Made by a program: the position numbers and the translations under genes. The notes beneath the pieces were generated by a model. It was given only the letters and a program-made list of their open reading frames with translations, did no database searches and had not been told where the DNA came from. A DNA stretch of 64,000 nucleotides from contig JACYXH010000100.1 of assembly GCA_026745465.1 (NCBI GenBank), positions 1,166,001 to 1,230,000 on the forward strand, in the 5' to 3' direction. The DNA is from Lota lota (taxonomy: Eukaryota; Chordata; Actinopteri; Gadiformes; Lotidae). Positions 36,703 through 48,200 of the stretch are shown here, in pieces (the first letter of the stretch is position 1; each line of letters begins with the position of its first letter).

Positions 36703-37885
36703 AGTTGTGGACGCATAAATTGTGTGCCGACTCCAGAAGGGGCTCTGGAGTCTGCGTTCGTGCGTGTGCGCGTGTGCCCGCGTGAGCCTGCATGTGCGTG
36801 CGTGCGTGCGTGCGCGTGGAACACACTCGTATGTGTGTTCAACCAGGACTACCTTTGGGAAAGATGGCAAGGTTGCAGGAAAACGTTTGCAGGAGTTGAA
36901 TCTGTGAGTCTAGATAGGGAAGACGCAGGGAAGACGCACGGAAGGCTCGGGACCGCCACACGGAGATGAAGGAGACTCCACAGCAGCGTGGCTTCTGGTT
37001 TCTTGCGGGCGATAAGGTGAAGGAGAACAGATATTATAAACATTACCTCCTGTAAACATTAGCCCAAGTCTTTGAAGGTCTCTGCTATTTGATCAAGTGT
37101 ATCAGTTGTTAGTTGCCGTAGGAGCACCGTAATTCCTATAAAGACAAGTGCATATAAACTGTACCTCCCTTCTCACAGATGGCCTTATTTGGGATTGGAG
37201 AGGGAGCTTGAATTACATAAGACTGTACACAGGCAAGTGGATCTTGTGAGAAAATGGCTTTTAGTTTTATGTGTCACTGGCCATCTAAATCAATAAAATA
37301 CTCCCTGAGACACACTAAATTGTTCCCTCGCCCCGCCCCGCGATATCTATAATTCACACTTATTGCGAAGGGAATGTTCATATGGCCGCGGGCCATGGTC
37401 CTGCTTTTCTGTGATTTATACGACTTGACAATAACTCCCACTTTGAAATACCTCATAGCTCCCCTGGCTTTCAGTGGAGCAAACACTCTGATGTACGAGC
37501 AGACAAAAGCCAAGCTGCATCCAAAAGCAAAACACAGAGCGGACCGCTAGGAGAATATATTATCTTAAGGAATGTCGGGGAGGCAAAGCATTTCCCTCTC
37601 TGGCTTTTTCAGCATTTCACCAACCCAAGGCGGGGCGACCTGGAAGACAGGTTGTTTATTCATTCCTCCGTGAACCTGAGGTGATCACCGTAACTCGGTC
37701 CCCTACATGCCCACAGGCTCCACATCGGCTCAGGGACAGAACAAAGGCCAGCAGGTCGCCGGTGGGCCGGGGATGACGAGCCGCCCGCTCAGTCAAAGAG
37801 ATCCCATCCGACACCCGACGCTCCTCCCAATGCTCCTCCACTCAGAGCTCTTTTCAGGAGACAGAGAGAGACAGAGACAGTGAGG

Positions 37886-37888
<3 letters not shown>

Positions 37889-37966
<78 letters not shown>
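37889..37966 (+). repeat. (AG)n microsatellite
   Basis: About 78 nt of uninterrupted AG, flanked by GAGGGAGGG. Confidence 0.95.
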
Positions 37967-37969
<3 letters not shown>

Positions 37970-38691
37970 ACAGGTTGAATATGAAAAGGAAGGAATAAAT
38001 CCTGAGCAGTACAATCCGAGAGGCAAATTCGATTAGAAGAATTGCCACATGGGGAATCAAATATTCCTCCTTCATAGCCCGGGAGCACCACAGAGAGAGC
38101 CAATCTCACTGCAGAGGTTGGCTCTCTGTAGAAATACATCCAAACTTCCACTTCTGCGGGACAGCATTTGTGCTAACCTGATTTAAAGTCATTAAATCGG
38201 GCTGTATCAACATTTCTTACAAGAGAAGCCCAACATCCAAACACTAAAGCTTATGAACCCAGAAAGTAGCGGGCCTTTCCAGAATTAAATTTTTTTTGTG
38301 GTAATTGAATCAAAGCAACCTGGACAACACTGATTTGAAAGCGTAAAAGATAAAAGAGAGACAGAGAAGAATAGAGAGGGAGGGGGAGAGAGCAAGGGAG
38401 GGGGTAGATGGAGAGATAGAGAAAGAGAGCCGGCTATAGGAAAGAAGTTCATTAAAATGCAATTTGAGTGAAAGGTATAATCAATCTTTTGCGCATTAGA
38501 CCTGCTGACCCTCCTCCATTAATTCATATGAATGCATCCGCGGCGACTCCATGCAAGGTATAGTCCCACGGGGCTCTGTGTAAGTAGTCCCATCTTTTCC
38601 AAGTATGAACCATTTTACTGTGAAGGAGCCACTTTACCTAAATTTTCCATGGCTTCAAAGTAATTGCTGCTGCAATCAAACGAGGTATGAT

Positions 38692-38772
38692 GGGGGGGGG
38701 GGGGGGGGGGGGTGGGGGGGGTGGAAGGGGGGTGCCACTGTGATTTCACAGGTGGCAGACAAGTGAATATCG

Positions 38773-38804
<32 letters not shown>
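38692..38804. repeat. Poly-G followed by poly-C, a potential hairpin
   Basis: A run of 21 G (38692-38712) with further G-rich sequence to about 38731 is followed 43 nt later by 31 C (38774-38804). The two can pair. Confidence 0.85.
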
Positions 38805-38806
<2 letters not shown>

Positions 38807-41800
38807 AAAAAAGTCGGTATCAATCACTTTGCTGGCAGCTGCACGACAAACTGCTGACCTCGGCAAAATGTTCCATGCTCAGTGTACGGAGGCGCTTGTT
38901 CTCCGTTGAACGTCCGGATGATCATTCCCGTCAGGCCACTTGTGGGTAACCAGGGACACGTGTATTCTTATCGCCGACTTGTGGAACCACAGACTGAGGA
39001 GGATGGGGATTAATCAATGGGGCGGCCCAAGTCTCAACAAGGAACATAACACGTGTGAGGAAACGCAGATAGCGCACGCAGGCACAGGGGAAACGCAAAA
39101 GCCAGCGGAACCACACCGTCTCATATTTCATTATTTACAGCAAAGTCAGCACACACGGCAAAATAATTACATTGCATACTTCCCCCTGAGCCTGTTCAGA
39201 AGTAGTGGAATAATTGAACCTGCTGGTGGGATTTCTGTCCTCACAGAGTGGTGTGTAACACCGTCCAACAGGAAATGGATTTTTGATGTTTTATGTGGAC
39301 CCTTGCTTTAGAAAACGCAAAACAGCAATAGATCAATCATGCACACCACTGCCTTTATAGCAGGTGGCCGATGAAGCAGCCCAGCGCATAAAACCTCCAT
39401 GAATTACCCGATTGGATCATCATCGGGGAACTATCTTCTACCCTCGGTCGAAACAATTGAAATGCCATGCATTTTGATTGGCTGCTTTATGTTTGCTGCT
39501 CGTGTCGTCAATTGGATTACCCGCAGCTGGTTGTGAGCATGTGGCATGCTGTGTAGACCCCCTGGGGAGACGCGCACACGGCCTGGCCTTTTGCTAAGAT
39601 TACTCTGCCCTCTACCATTGACCTCAGAATAAGGAGAAATATCCCAGGAAAAGAGCGAACAAAACAGCTCCTCCTCATTACTAGCATGCCGCTGCTAGTG
39701 GTTGGTCAACGTCCACATTTCCATTTGAATCCGATTTCCTTTGGTTCGGAAAAAAAGAAAAAGGGGGCAATTCATTAAAGGAATTCCAGTTGCATACTGT
39801 ATACACACCACGCACACACACACGCACACACACGCACGCAATGTGGAGGCTATATAGTTGGACCGCAACAAAAAGTGCCTGCGTGTGCAGGAGGAAAGGG
39901 ATACTGAGCGGACCTGTCAAAGATCCAGACTGAGATGGCACGGTGGGTAAATGAACAAGCTCAAAGCCCCCCCCCCCCCCCTCTGTTTACCATTTGAATT
40001 ATGCATCCGCCAAAGACCGCCATCTAGTTTCCATCAAAACGGCAGTCTACCGGGCTGTCACGTCATGGGGTTTTGGTGCAGAGGCAAATTGATTGCGTAC
40101 TTTGCCATCAGGGCAAAGACGGTGTCTTCCATGGCCGTATCTAAGCCACTGCATTACAGATCAGACAAAACACGGGACCTCACTGTAAACACTTGCTGGG
40201 TACAGGTCATTGGCCCTCATTATATACAGCTCTTGGTCTGGAGGACTGGTTTTGTTCATGTGGGTTTTCCCATTATGCACTCACACTGGTAATGATAACT
40301 GCATTGAGTGTACATATTCGAAAAGCTTCAGTCTTTGGCAGGAAATGTAGAACAACGATAATGGATCATAATATCACCGCTACAGGATCTTTATCCTTTT
40401 ACCAGAGCCATCGCGACCACGGGAACCAGGCATTCCTCCAACTCCACATCATAGTTGGCAGGTAGTTGGCATGGAAACCGTCCTGGGTGGGACGTGGGCA
40501 GAATGAATGGTACCTTTGGAGCTCAGCTGCCCCAGACTAATCAGTTGTATTGTCCTCTGCTCTGCCAGCTCCTAGTCATGTCTGGCTCCGGTCGCCATTG
40601 CTGGGGAGCATGATGGGAACATTAGCAGACTCCAGCCAATAAGACAGCCATGATCTATCTGGCGCTCTGTCCGCATGGCTTTCTGTCTCGTTTTGGTATT
40701 CCTATACATATAGATAAAAACCATTGTAGACAAAAGTTCTCCACCCAGACTCAGAACTCCCTATTGCTGAAGAGACACAGGAAAACGAGTCATGGTTGAG
40801 ACGCATACACTAAACATTTGACACAGACAGGAAAATCTATAACTGAACAAAAATGTACAAAACAGCAGAACAAATAAACAATGAATACCAGCAAATGTGT
40901 GTGCATTTCTGCTTACATTCTTTTTTTTTGTATTCTTTATTTCCCGGGTCTTATGTGATGTATTGGTCTTGAGCATGGACCGTATTCCTTACCTAATGAA
41001 TGCTAAATCTGTTCCCTTTTCCAAGGAATGATGAATCTTAGTAGCCATGGGCGTAGCATTGGATTATGCGTTGCAGTATGGCAACGCCGCGCTGGGAACA
41101 TTGAGTCTGTGGAGGGATTTTAATCGTTCTTTCCTTCTTTGTTCTTTCTTTATCTTCGCACAACCTTCATGATTACATTAGGAGACACTGTTGTTTCTTT
41201 CATCTGTTTGGCCAAACACTTGAATACACATAGCACACCTGTTGACCGCCACAATAAAACAACTCTTTCTACCCTAAACTGATATACTGCTTCCCTGAAG
41301 CTGCTCAGAGGAAACTGAGCATCAATGGTAATACGTTGTTGGCCGTCAAATTGGTTCATGATGACGTTTGTGGTGTGAAAGTTATTTCTCTGTAAGATAT
41401 GTTCAAACATTATGTGTCGTGTTTTATTGGGCTTATTTATACGCATGCGCATGCTTATCGTGCACGCAAATCTGTTTGAAAAGCATCATACGTTTGTCGG
41501 ATTAACAGGATCAATCACTGAGACACATGTTGAAAACCATAGTAAAACATTTTTATTTAGAGTGAAAACAATCCAACATGTTTATTGTGCAGTGCTTAAA
41601 TAAGACCAGGAGTATATAGAGATATTGTGTTTTTCTTTTAAAGCAATTGAGAGTCTAAGCTCAGAACAATATCTACATCCTGTATAGTAGTATGCAACAC
41701 TTTGACATATTGTTTAAGAATATTGCCAATGTTAACATTACATCTTATGAGCCAAAGTATGGTTATTGGAGAGGATTGTATTAGAGTATAATCTTGCATT

Positions 41801-42624
41801 GAAGGGCGTATTTTTGGCCCTGTATTATTTGTATAATGTGTGTTGAGCAGATGTGTAGCGCATGTAAAACAATCTTTTATTTCATATTATTATTATTATT
41901 ATTACAGAATGGATTGGTATACAAAAAAAAAAAGAAAAGGCCAGTGCACACAGGAGATGGGGCATGGGGTGCATGGTGCAAAAACAAATGCCCCGCAGAT
42001 TACCTCCTTGCTGAAAAGCGGACCGAGCTGTGTGTTGTCTACGAAGCCAGACGCAAGAAAGACCAGTGGAAAGGGCGTCCTCTTCTGTCCGATAGAGGGT
42101 CATGCGATCAAGTTCCACTATTTGAAGAAAGAATGTAGCACACCTTTAGGCCGCTCAACAACATAAAAAATAAATAAATAAAAATAAACGTTACATGTAC
42201 CCAATAGCAGGTGTTATTACACGTGGTACAGTTCAATCCTAATAATCTAAAGAAACATGGAATTAAACCACGATTGGTCCTTGTAAAAGAGGCGGGGCTT
42301 ATCGACCCGGCCGTGACGTTGTGATCTCGCGTCAGACGGCGAAAGTAAACAGGGTTGTTTTGGTTTGTCAAACCATCGTACCTGCGGTGAAGTGGTCGGC
42401 TTTATGTCTTTCTTTCTTTTTTTGGGCCAACACCAACCTTCAACAACATGCCCAGATTGAAAACGGTTCGTCGACATATGTGTGGTGTCGATTTAGAAAA
42501 TGTAACTTGTTTCGTATTTGCTTCCTTTCTAGCTAGTAACTTAGCTGTTAAATAATCAACGTATCGTTACTGCACAGGCTAGCTACTGTTCAATACTCAA
42601 AGCTAAATACTCATTACATCGACT

Positions 42625-42658
42625 ATGTATATAGATATATATGTATATCTATATACAT
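42625..42658. repeat. AT-rich perfect hairpin upstream of klhl22
   Basis: Arms of 15 nt (42625-42639 and 42644-42658) are exact reverse complements around TATG, about 300 nt upstream of the klhl22 start codon. Confidence 0.8.
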
Positions 42659-42952
42659 ATCTCTTCTTAGGTAATTGTAACACCATGTGCAGAACTTGAT
42701 ATTTCCACTTAACAACTCCGACTGACCTTTTAAGCTAGCCATTGTGTAGCATTAAGATTAGCTGTCAAGCAAAAGCGAAAGTAACGTCGTTACTTACATT
42801 TACTGCTTTTGTGTCTCTTTCCAAAACCGCTCATTGTGTAGTAACAGGGGCTACTACAATGTCGCAAGGGATAAAGATGACATCAGTGCTTTTTTAGTTC
42901 AATAGATTAGATAGGTTAAGGCAAGCCAACAACACCCAAAGAAGCTCCTGCC

Positions 42953-45900
42953 ATGGCTGATGCCTGCCAGCTGATTCCACTGGCCGGACAGGCCAGCGCC
43001 TCGGGCCACTCAGGCCGCCGCACCTATGCAAGCTCTGCACACTTTGGGAGCGTGATGAACGGCCTACATGATCTGAGACAAAGTGGCATCTTGTTCGACG
43101 TGGTGCTCCTGGTAGAGGGTCAGCCTATCGAAGCGCATCGCATCCTTCTGGCCGCCGCATGCGACTACTTTAGGTAGGGCGGACCTGCATCTTGGTTGAC
43201 GCTATTTTATTTTTATCTATAGAGTTTTGTTTTGATTGAGCAGCTGCGTGTCGTTTGACAGGAAATTGTTTCATCCTAGGGGGATGTTTGCTGGAGGGCT
43301 TCGCGAGGCTCAGCAGATGGAGATACCCGTGCACGGTGTTACCTACACGGCCATGTTGAAACTGCTGGATTTCATCTACACCTCAGAGATCGAACTAGAC
43401 GTTGACAATGTGCAGGAAGTACTGGTCGCTGCCACTCTGGTCCAGGTAGACATCCAAACACATAAAACAAATGTAGATAAATACAGGGACTCAAGCAGGC
43501 CATTCTTTCCATATAAATGCGCCAATGAGTAGCGCTTTCCTCGTTGTCTGGGTAAGCCCTATAATCAAAAGCTGCATCTACAACGTAACAGACTGGACAC
43601 CCGTGTATATATTTATCTTTCCACAGATCGGGGAAGTGATCAGCTTCTGCTGTGACTTCCTCTTCTCCTGGTTGGACGAGAGCAACATCTTGGAGGTGCA
43701 TAAGCTGGCCGACATGTTTGGCCTGCAGCAGCTGGAGGCCAAGATTCACGCGTACATCCTCCAGAACATCCAGACCCTGTCCCGCACCGAGGTGTACCGC
43801 CAGCTGCCGCCGGACAAGGTGCTCCGGGTGCTGAGCAGCGAGGAGCTGGAGGTCCTCAGTGAGAACGAGGTGTACGAGGCCGCGCTGCACTACCACTACA
43901 GCCCCAAGCAGGTGGAGACGGACCAAGTGTGCTTGCAGGTGGGTCCCCGTGTGTGCCCTGCGCCCCTCTGGTTCAGAGCCACGACACAGTGTTCACATGG
44001 TACATGTTAGCTTTATTCTCCGGGATGCGGCTTACTAATACATTACGATCAGGATGATAATGTTTATATAAAACATTTTTTTTGAATGATTCAAATTGGG
44101 AGGAAACTATACATTTTTAAGTAATGCTGCTGCAGTTTTCCAACTCTAAATAAACTGATTCAGACATGCAGCAGTGAATAGAACCATGGCCACAAACATG
44201 ACAAAGTGTGGTCAGGTTATTTTCTTAAATCTCTTCATCATGTGGATGAAGCCTCCCGCCGTCCCTAACCCCCCCCCCCCCCCCCCCCCCCCCCAACCTC
44301 CCTCCATCACCAGGACAACCTGAAGATGCTGGAGGCGGTGCGCTTCTGCCTGATGGAGAAGCCGGTGCTTCAGAGGCTGTACGGCCGGCTGGACCCGTGC
44401 CCGCTGAAGGAGTCTGTGGCGTCGGCGCTGCGCTACCACGAGCAGGAGATCCTGCAGCCCGTGCTGCAGGGCCCGCTCACCCAGCCCCGCTCCAACTCCC
44501 AGTGCATCCTGGGCTTCGGCGGCATGTACGCCTCGGGCTCCAACTCAGACACAGAGGGGCTCTTCCAGGTGTTCCACCCCAGCTGGGGCGAGTGGAGGAC
44601 CCTGGGGGCGGCGCAGGCCCCTCACATGTCCAACCAGGGCGTGGCCGTGCTCAACAACTTTGTTTACCTGGTGGGCGGGGATAAGAACACCAGCGGCTTC
44701 CGCGCTGAGACCCGCTGCTGGAGGTGAGCTGCTGGATGTATTTAATGTGTTTGGATGTGTTTGAGTCCTGCTGGATGTATTTAATGTGTTTGGATGTGTT
44801 TGAGTCCTGCTGGATGTATTTAATGTGTTTGGATGTGTTTGAGTCCTGCTGGATGTATTTAATGTGTTTGGATGTGTTTGAGTCCTGCTGGAGGTGAGCT
44901 GCTGGATGTATTTAATGTGTTTGGATGTGTTTGAGTCCTGCTGGATGTATTTAATGTGTTTGGATGTGTTTGAGTCCTGCTGGATGTAGTTAATGTGTTT
45001 GGATGTGTTTGAGTCCTGCTGGATGTATTTAATGTGTTTGGATGTGTTTGAGTCCTGCTGGATGTATTTAATGTGTTTGGATGTGTTTGAGTCCTGCTGG
45101 ATGTATTTAATGTGTTTGGATGTGTTTGAGTCCTGCTGGATGTATTTAATGTGTTTGGATGTGTTTGAGTCCTGCTGGATGTATTTAATGTGTTTGGATG
45201 TGTTTGAGTCCTGCTGGATGTATTTAATGTGTTTGGATGTGTTTGAGTCCTGCTGGATGTATTTAATGTGTTTGGATGTGTTTGAGTCCTGCTGGATGTA
45301 TTTAATGTGTTTGGATGTGTTTGAGTCCTGCTGGATGTAGTTAATGTGTTTGGATGTGTTTGAGTCCTGCTGGATGTATTTAATGTGTTTGGATGTGTTT
45401 GAGTCCTGCTGGATGTATTTAATGTGTTTGGATGTGTTTGAGTCCTGCTGGAGGGGAGCTGCTGGATGTATTTAATGTGTTTGGATGTGTTTGAGTCCTG
45501 CTGGAGGTGAGCTGCTGGATGTATTTAGGAATCGCTTGGTGTGGTGGTGAAGGAGAAAAAGAGGCTCCATTCCAACTGCGGATTTGTCTGTGGCTTTAAT
45601 CGCGTGCAATGCGTGAGGATGTTACGATAATGGATCATGTTGTACAACATAAGCTTTAGTGGGCCTATTTTTAACCCACACCGCAATCTCACTGTTTGCC
45701 TTCCTAGGTGAGCTCATGCTTAATTAGATTTCGACTGTCATTTTCCCTTCTTAATCCGCTTACGGCGGATTGAATTTCTGCGATCGGAGATGTCGCTTTT
45801 GAAACTCGTGCCTTTGATGGTTGTTGTTGTGTGTTGTTGTTGTGCGTTGGCTAGATACGACCCCAGACACAACAGCTGGTGCACCATCCAGCCCATGCGG

Positions 45901-48200
45901 CAGCAGCGTGCCGACCTCTGTGTGTGCGTGCTGGGGGACCACATCTACGCCATCGGGGGGCGAGACTACCACGACGAGCTGGACTCTGTGGAGCGCTACG
46001 ACCCGCACACAAACACCTGGGAATGCACCACCGCTCTCAAGAGAGAGGTACAGGAGAGGACCGTTGATGCTGTTGACGTTTTATTTATGTATTGAAAGTG
46101 TCATTGAACCCACTGTTTCAGCTGGAATTCGAACACTATAAGATAATAAAAAAAAAAATAGGGATCGAGAGTTTAAGGAACCCCATGGCTACGACCCCAC
46201 GGCAACTTTGTGATACCTTTTTCAGTACGGTCGCTGTGTGTGAGCGTTATAATGAGCGATGCTGTATATGAAATGCACCACACACCGTAGCTACAGGTGT
46301 ACGGGAAGCCTAACCCTGTCTCGTGACGCAAACTTGAAAATCAACGTCTTCCCAGAAGGAGCTCCACACACCCGCACGTCCACACACACCGTGTGTCAAC
46401 CGCTGGCCAGACAGAGCTCCACACGTCCACACGCACCGTGTGTCAACCGCTGCCCAGACAGAGCTCCACACGTCCACACGCACCGTGTGTCAACCGCTGC
46501 CCAGACAGAGCTCCACACGTCCACACACACCGTGTGTCAACCGCTGGCCAGACAGAGCTCCACACGTCCACACGCACCGTGTGTCAACCGCTGCCCAGAC
46601 AGAGCTCCACACGTCCACACGCACCGTGTGTCAACCGCTGCCCAGACAGAGCTCCACACGTCCACACACACACCGTGTGTCAACCGCTGCCCAGACAGAG
46701 CTCCACACGTCCACACGCAGCGCGTCGCCGGTCTCGCTTGGTCGTGGCGTCCGAGTGCCTCGGAAAAGTCACTCAGACGCCACGAAACGTCACAAGAAGA
46801 GCGCAGAGTGTTTTGAGGAGACTGGCAAAAACATAGGATTTGACTCCTGTTTTCTCTAAATTAGGGTCTTATTTCAGTAACGTGATAAAATGGCGTAAAT
46901 GGCTATGGTAACGATCATATAAGACCGCCGTATTACCACATTTTAAAACAAAACATAAACGGTTTTGGGTTCAATTGCTCTTTAAGCCTTTCTTTCAAGG
47001 AAGGTATATACCCGAACGAGCCACAGGGCGGTGCTATAAACTCTGTCATGTTGCACTAGTGCCTAACACACCACCTCTGCCTGATTCATTGCTAGCGGGG
47101 AGTGTAAGTGATAAGATAGTTATTGCCCTCCCTCCTTGAGGGGGTGCCTCACTCTCAAGTGTATCCACCTATCATTTCTAAACGTTTGCACTGGGTTCTC
47201 CCACTGGGTCTGCACTGGGTCTGCCCCCCCCCTCCCCCCCACCGAGTTCTGTGGGCGGTGTGATGAAGGTCCATGTGACAGTAGCCAGCTGATGATGATA
47301 CTCCCAGCGCTAGTTTCCTGTACCACACACCCAGCCCTCAATCAGCCCCCCCCCCCCCCCCCCCCCCCTCTGGTCCTCAGGTGTTCGCGCACGCGGGCGC
47401 CGTGCTGGACGGTAGGATTTACGTGACCTGCGGGCGGCGGGGGCTGGCGTACCTGAGGGAGACGTACTGCTTCGACCCCGCCGCCGACCAGTGGGCCGCG
47501 TGCTCGGACGGGCCGGTGGAGCGGGCGTGGCACGCCGCCGCCGCCGCCCGCAACGGACGCCTCTACGTGATCGGAGGGAGCAACGACGAGCAAGGCTATC
47601 GGCGCGACGTCCTCAAGGTGCTTGTTGGTCGGCGAGGCTGCTCGCCGAGCTGATGTTGTTTATCGATCGATGATCGGTCACCGGTGGTTGTTTGTCTGTT
47701 TTTATTTTGCTTTTCAGCAATTTATTGATGGGCTTCAACTATATGGAATGATAATGGTTTTATTTCCCTCAGATGTAGTCACTACCTTAGTTACCAGACA
47801 ACAATTTAAATGAGACAACTAAATCCCCGCCGCTGTTTGCGTGCCCGGCCACCAGGTGGCGTGCTTCGACCCGCTGGCCGACTCCTGGTCCCTGGTGAGC
47901 CCCCTCCCGGCGGGGCACGGGGAGCCCGGGCTGGCCGTGCTGGACAATCGCATCTACGTCCTGGGGGGCCGCTCGCACAACAGGGGCAACCGCATGAGGT
48001 ACGTGCACGTGTACGACCCTGACACCGACCAATGGGAGGACGGCACGCCGTTCGAGGGCCGCGTCTCGGGCCTGGCCGCGTGCGTGCTGCCGCTGCCCCA
48101 CGCCGTGATGGGCCAGGCCAGGGGCTGGCAGCGGCACTCCAAGAGGGCGTCGTGGGACGACGTTCCCATGGACCACTCGGAGTACTCCAGCGACGACTGA
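42953..48200 (+). CDS. klhl22: Kelch-like protein 22, CUL3 ubiquitin ligase adaptor; 7 coding exons
   Basis: Exon coordinates: 42953-43173, 43280-43445, 43627-43938, 44314-44723, 45855-46047, 47381-47617, 47856-48200; 1884 nt, 627 residues (human about 634). KLHL22 is a substrate adaptor of CUL3 ligases; reported substrates include PLK1 at mitotic kinetochores and DEPDC5 in nutrient signalling (literature knowledge). The BTB domain is at about residues 35-140 (LRQSGILFDVVLLVEGQ, HRILLAAACDYFRGMF), BACK at about 145-260 (LADMFGLQQLEAKIH, YRQLPPDKVL), and Kelch repeats at about 300-600 (MSNQGVAVLNNFVYLVGGD, YAIGGRDYHDELDSVERY, LYVIGGSNDEQGYRRDV, GEPGLAVLDNRIYVLGG). The C-terminus is acidic (DHSEYSSDD). 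Start: the first ATG with good context (GCCATGG). All seven exons join in phase. Oddities: poly-C runs precede exons 4 and 6, and the exon 4 donor is embedded in a minisatellite. Confidence 0.96.
44269..44294 (+). repeat. Poly-C (26 nt) before klhl22 exon 4
   Basis: The run lies 19 nt upstream of the exon 4 start (44314) and forms the polypyrimidine region of that acceptor. Confidence 0.9.
44724..45530 (+). repeat. 39-bp minisatellite, about 19 copies, starting at the klhl22 exon 4 donor
   Basis: The unit reads GCTGGATGTATTTAATGTGT then TTGGATGTGTTTGAGTCCT. The array begins within the donor segment CTGCTGGAG|GTGAGC at 44724. Extra donor-like copies (CTGCTGGAGGTGAGC or GGAGGGGAGC) are inserted near 44888, 45450 and 45504. 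The 39-bp period makes a 13-residue repeating open frame, which is not a gene. Confidence 0.95.
46384..46720 (+). repeat. 47-bp minisatellite, seven copies, in klhl22 intron 5
   Basis: CCGTGTGTCAACCGCTG recurs at about 46390, 46437, 46484, 46531, 46578, 46625 and 46674. Because 47 is not a multiple of 3, the same peptides appear in all three frames, which explains three overlapping open frames here. Confidence 0.95.
46743..46784. repeat. 15-bp inverted repeat with one mismatch
   Basis: Arms 46743-46757 (CGTGGCGTCCGAGTG) and 46770-46784 pair at 14 of 15 positions around a 12-nt loop, directly after the 47-bp array. Confidence 0.75.
47346..47368 (+). repeat. Poly-C (23 nt) before klhl22 exon 6
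   Basis: The run ends 12 nt before the exon 6 start (47381) and serves as its pyrimidine tract. A shorter C run lies about 120 nt upstream. Confidence 0.9.

Larger units (their letters stand above)
34850..42300. other. Intergenic region between the NPY receptor and klhl22
   Basis: The genes diverge from here, so promoters lie at both ends. Repeats: complex (TG)n 35829-36172 and (CA)n 36249-36305, poly-G 36573-36601, (AG)n 37889-37966, a poly-G/poly-C pair at 38692-38804, a short C run near 39968. The remainder (for example 37050-37850 and 39100-41800) is unique-looking sequence in which I recognise no exon. Parts read like non-repetitive conserved DNA, but I cannot test conservation. Confidence 0.55.

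Noticed and set aside
44993-45340. 115-codon repetitive open frame
   Set aside because: Produced by the 39-bp minisatellite in klhl22 intron 4, whose period is a multiple of 3.
44724-45530. Regularly repeated units considered as a CRISPR array
   Set aside because: Units are head-to-tail without unique spacers, and the DNA is a vertebrate intron.
46259-46859. Three overlapping open frames of 139-185 codons
   Set aside because: All derive from the 47-bp minisatellite, which repeats in each frame.
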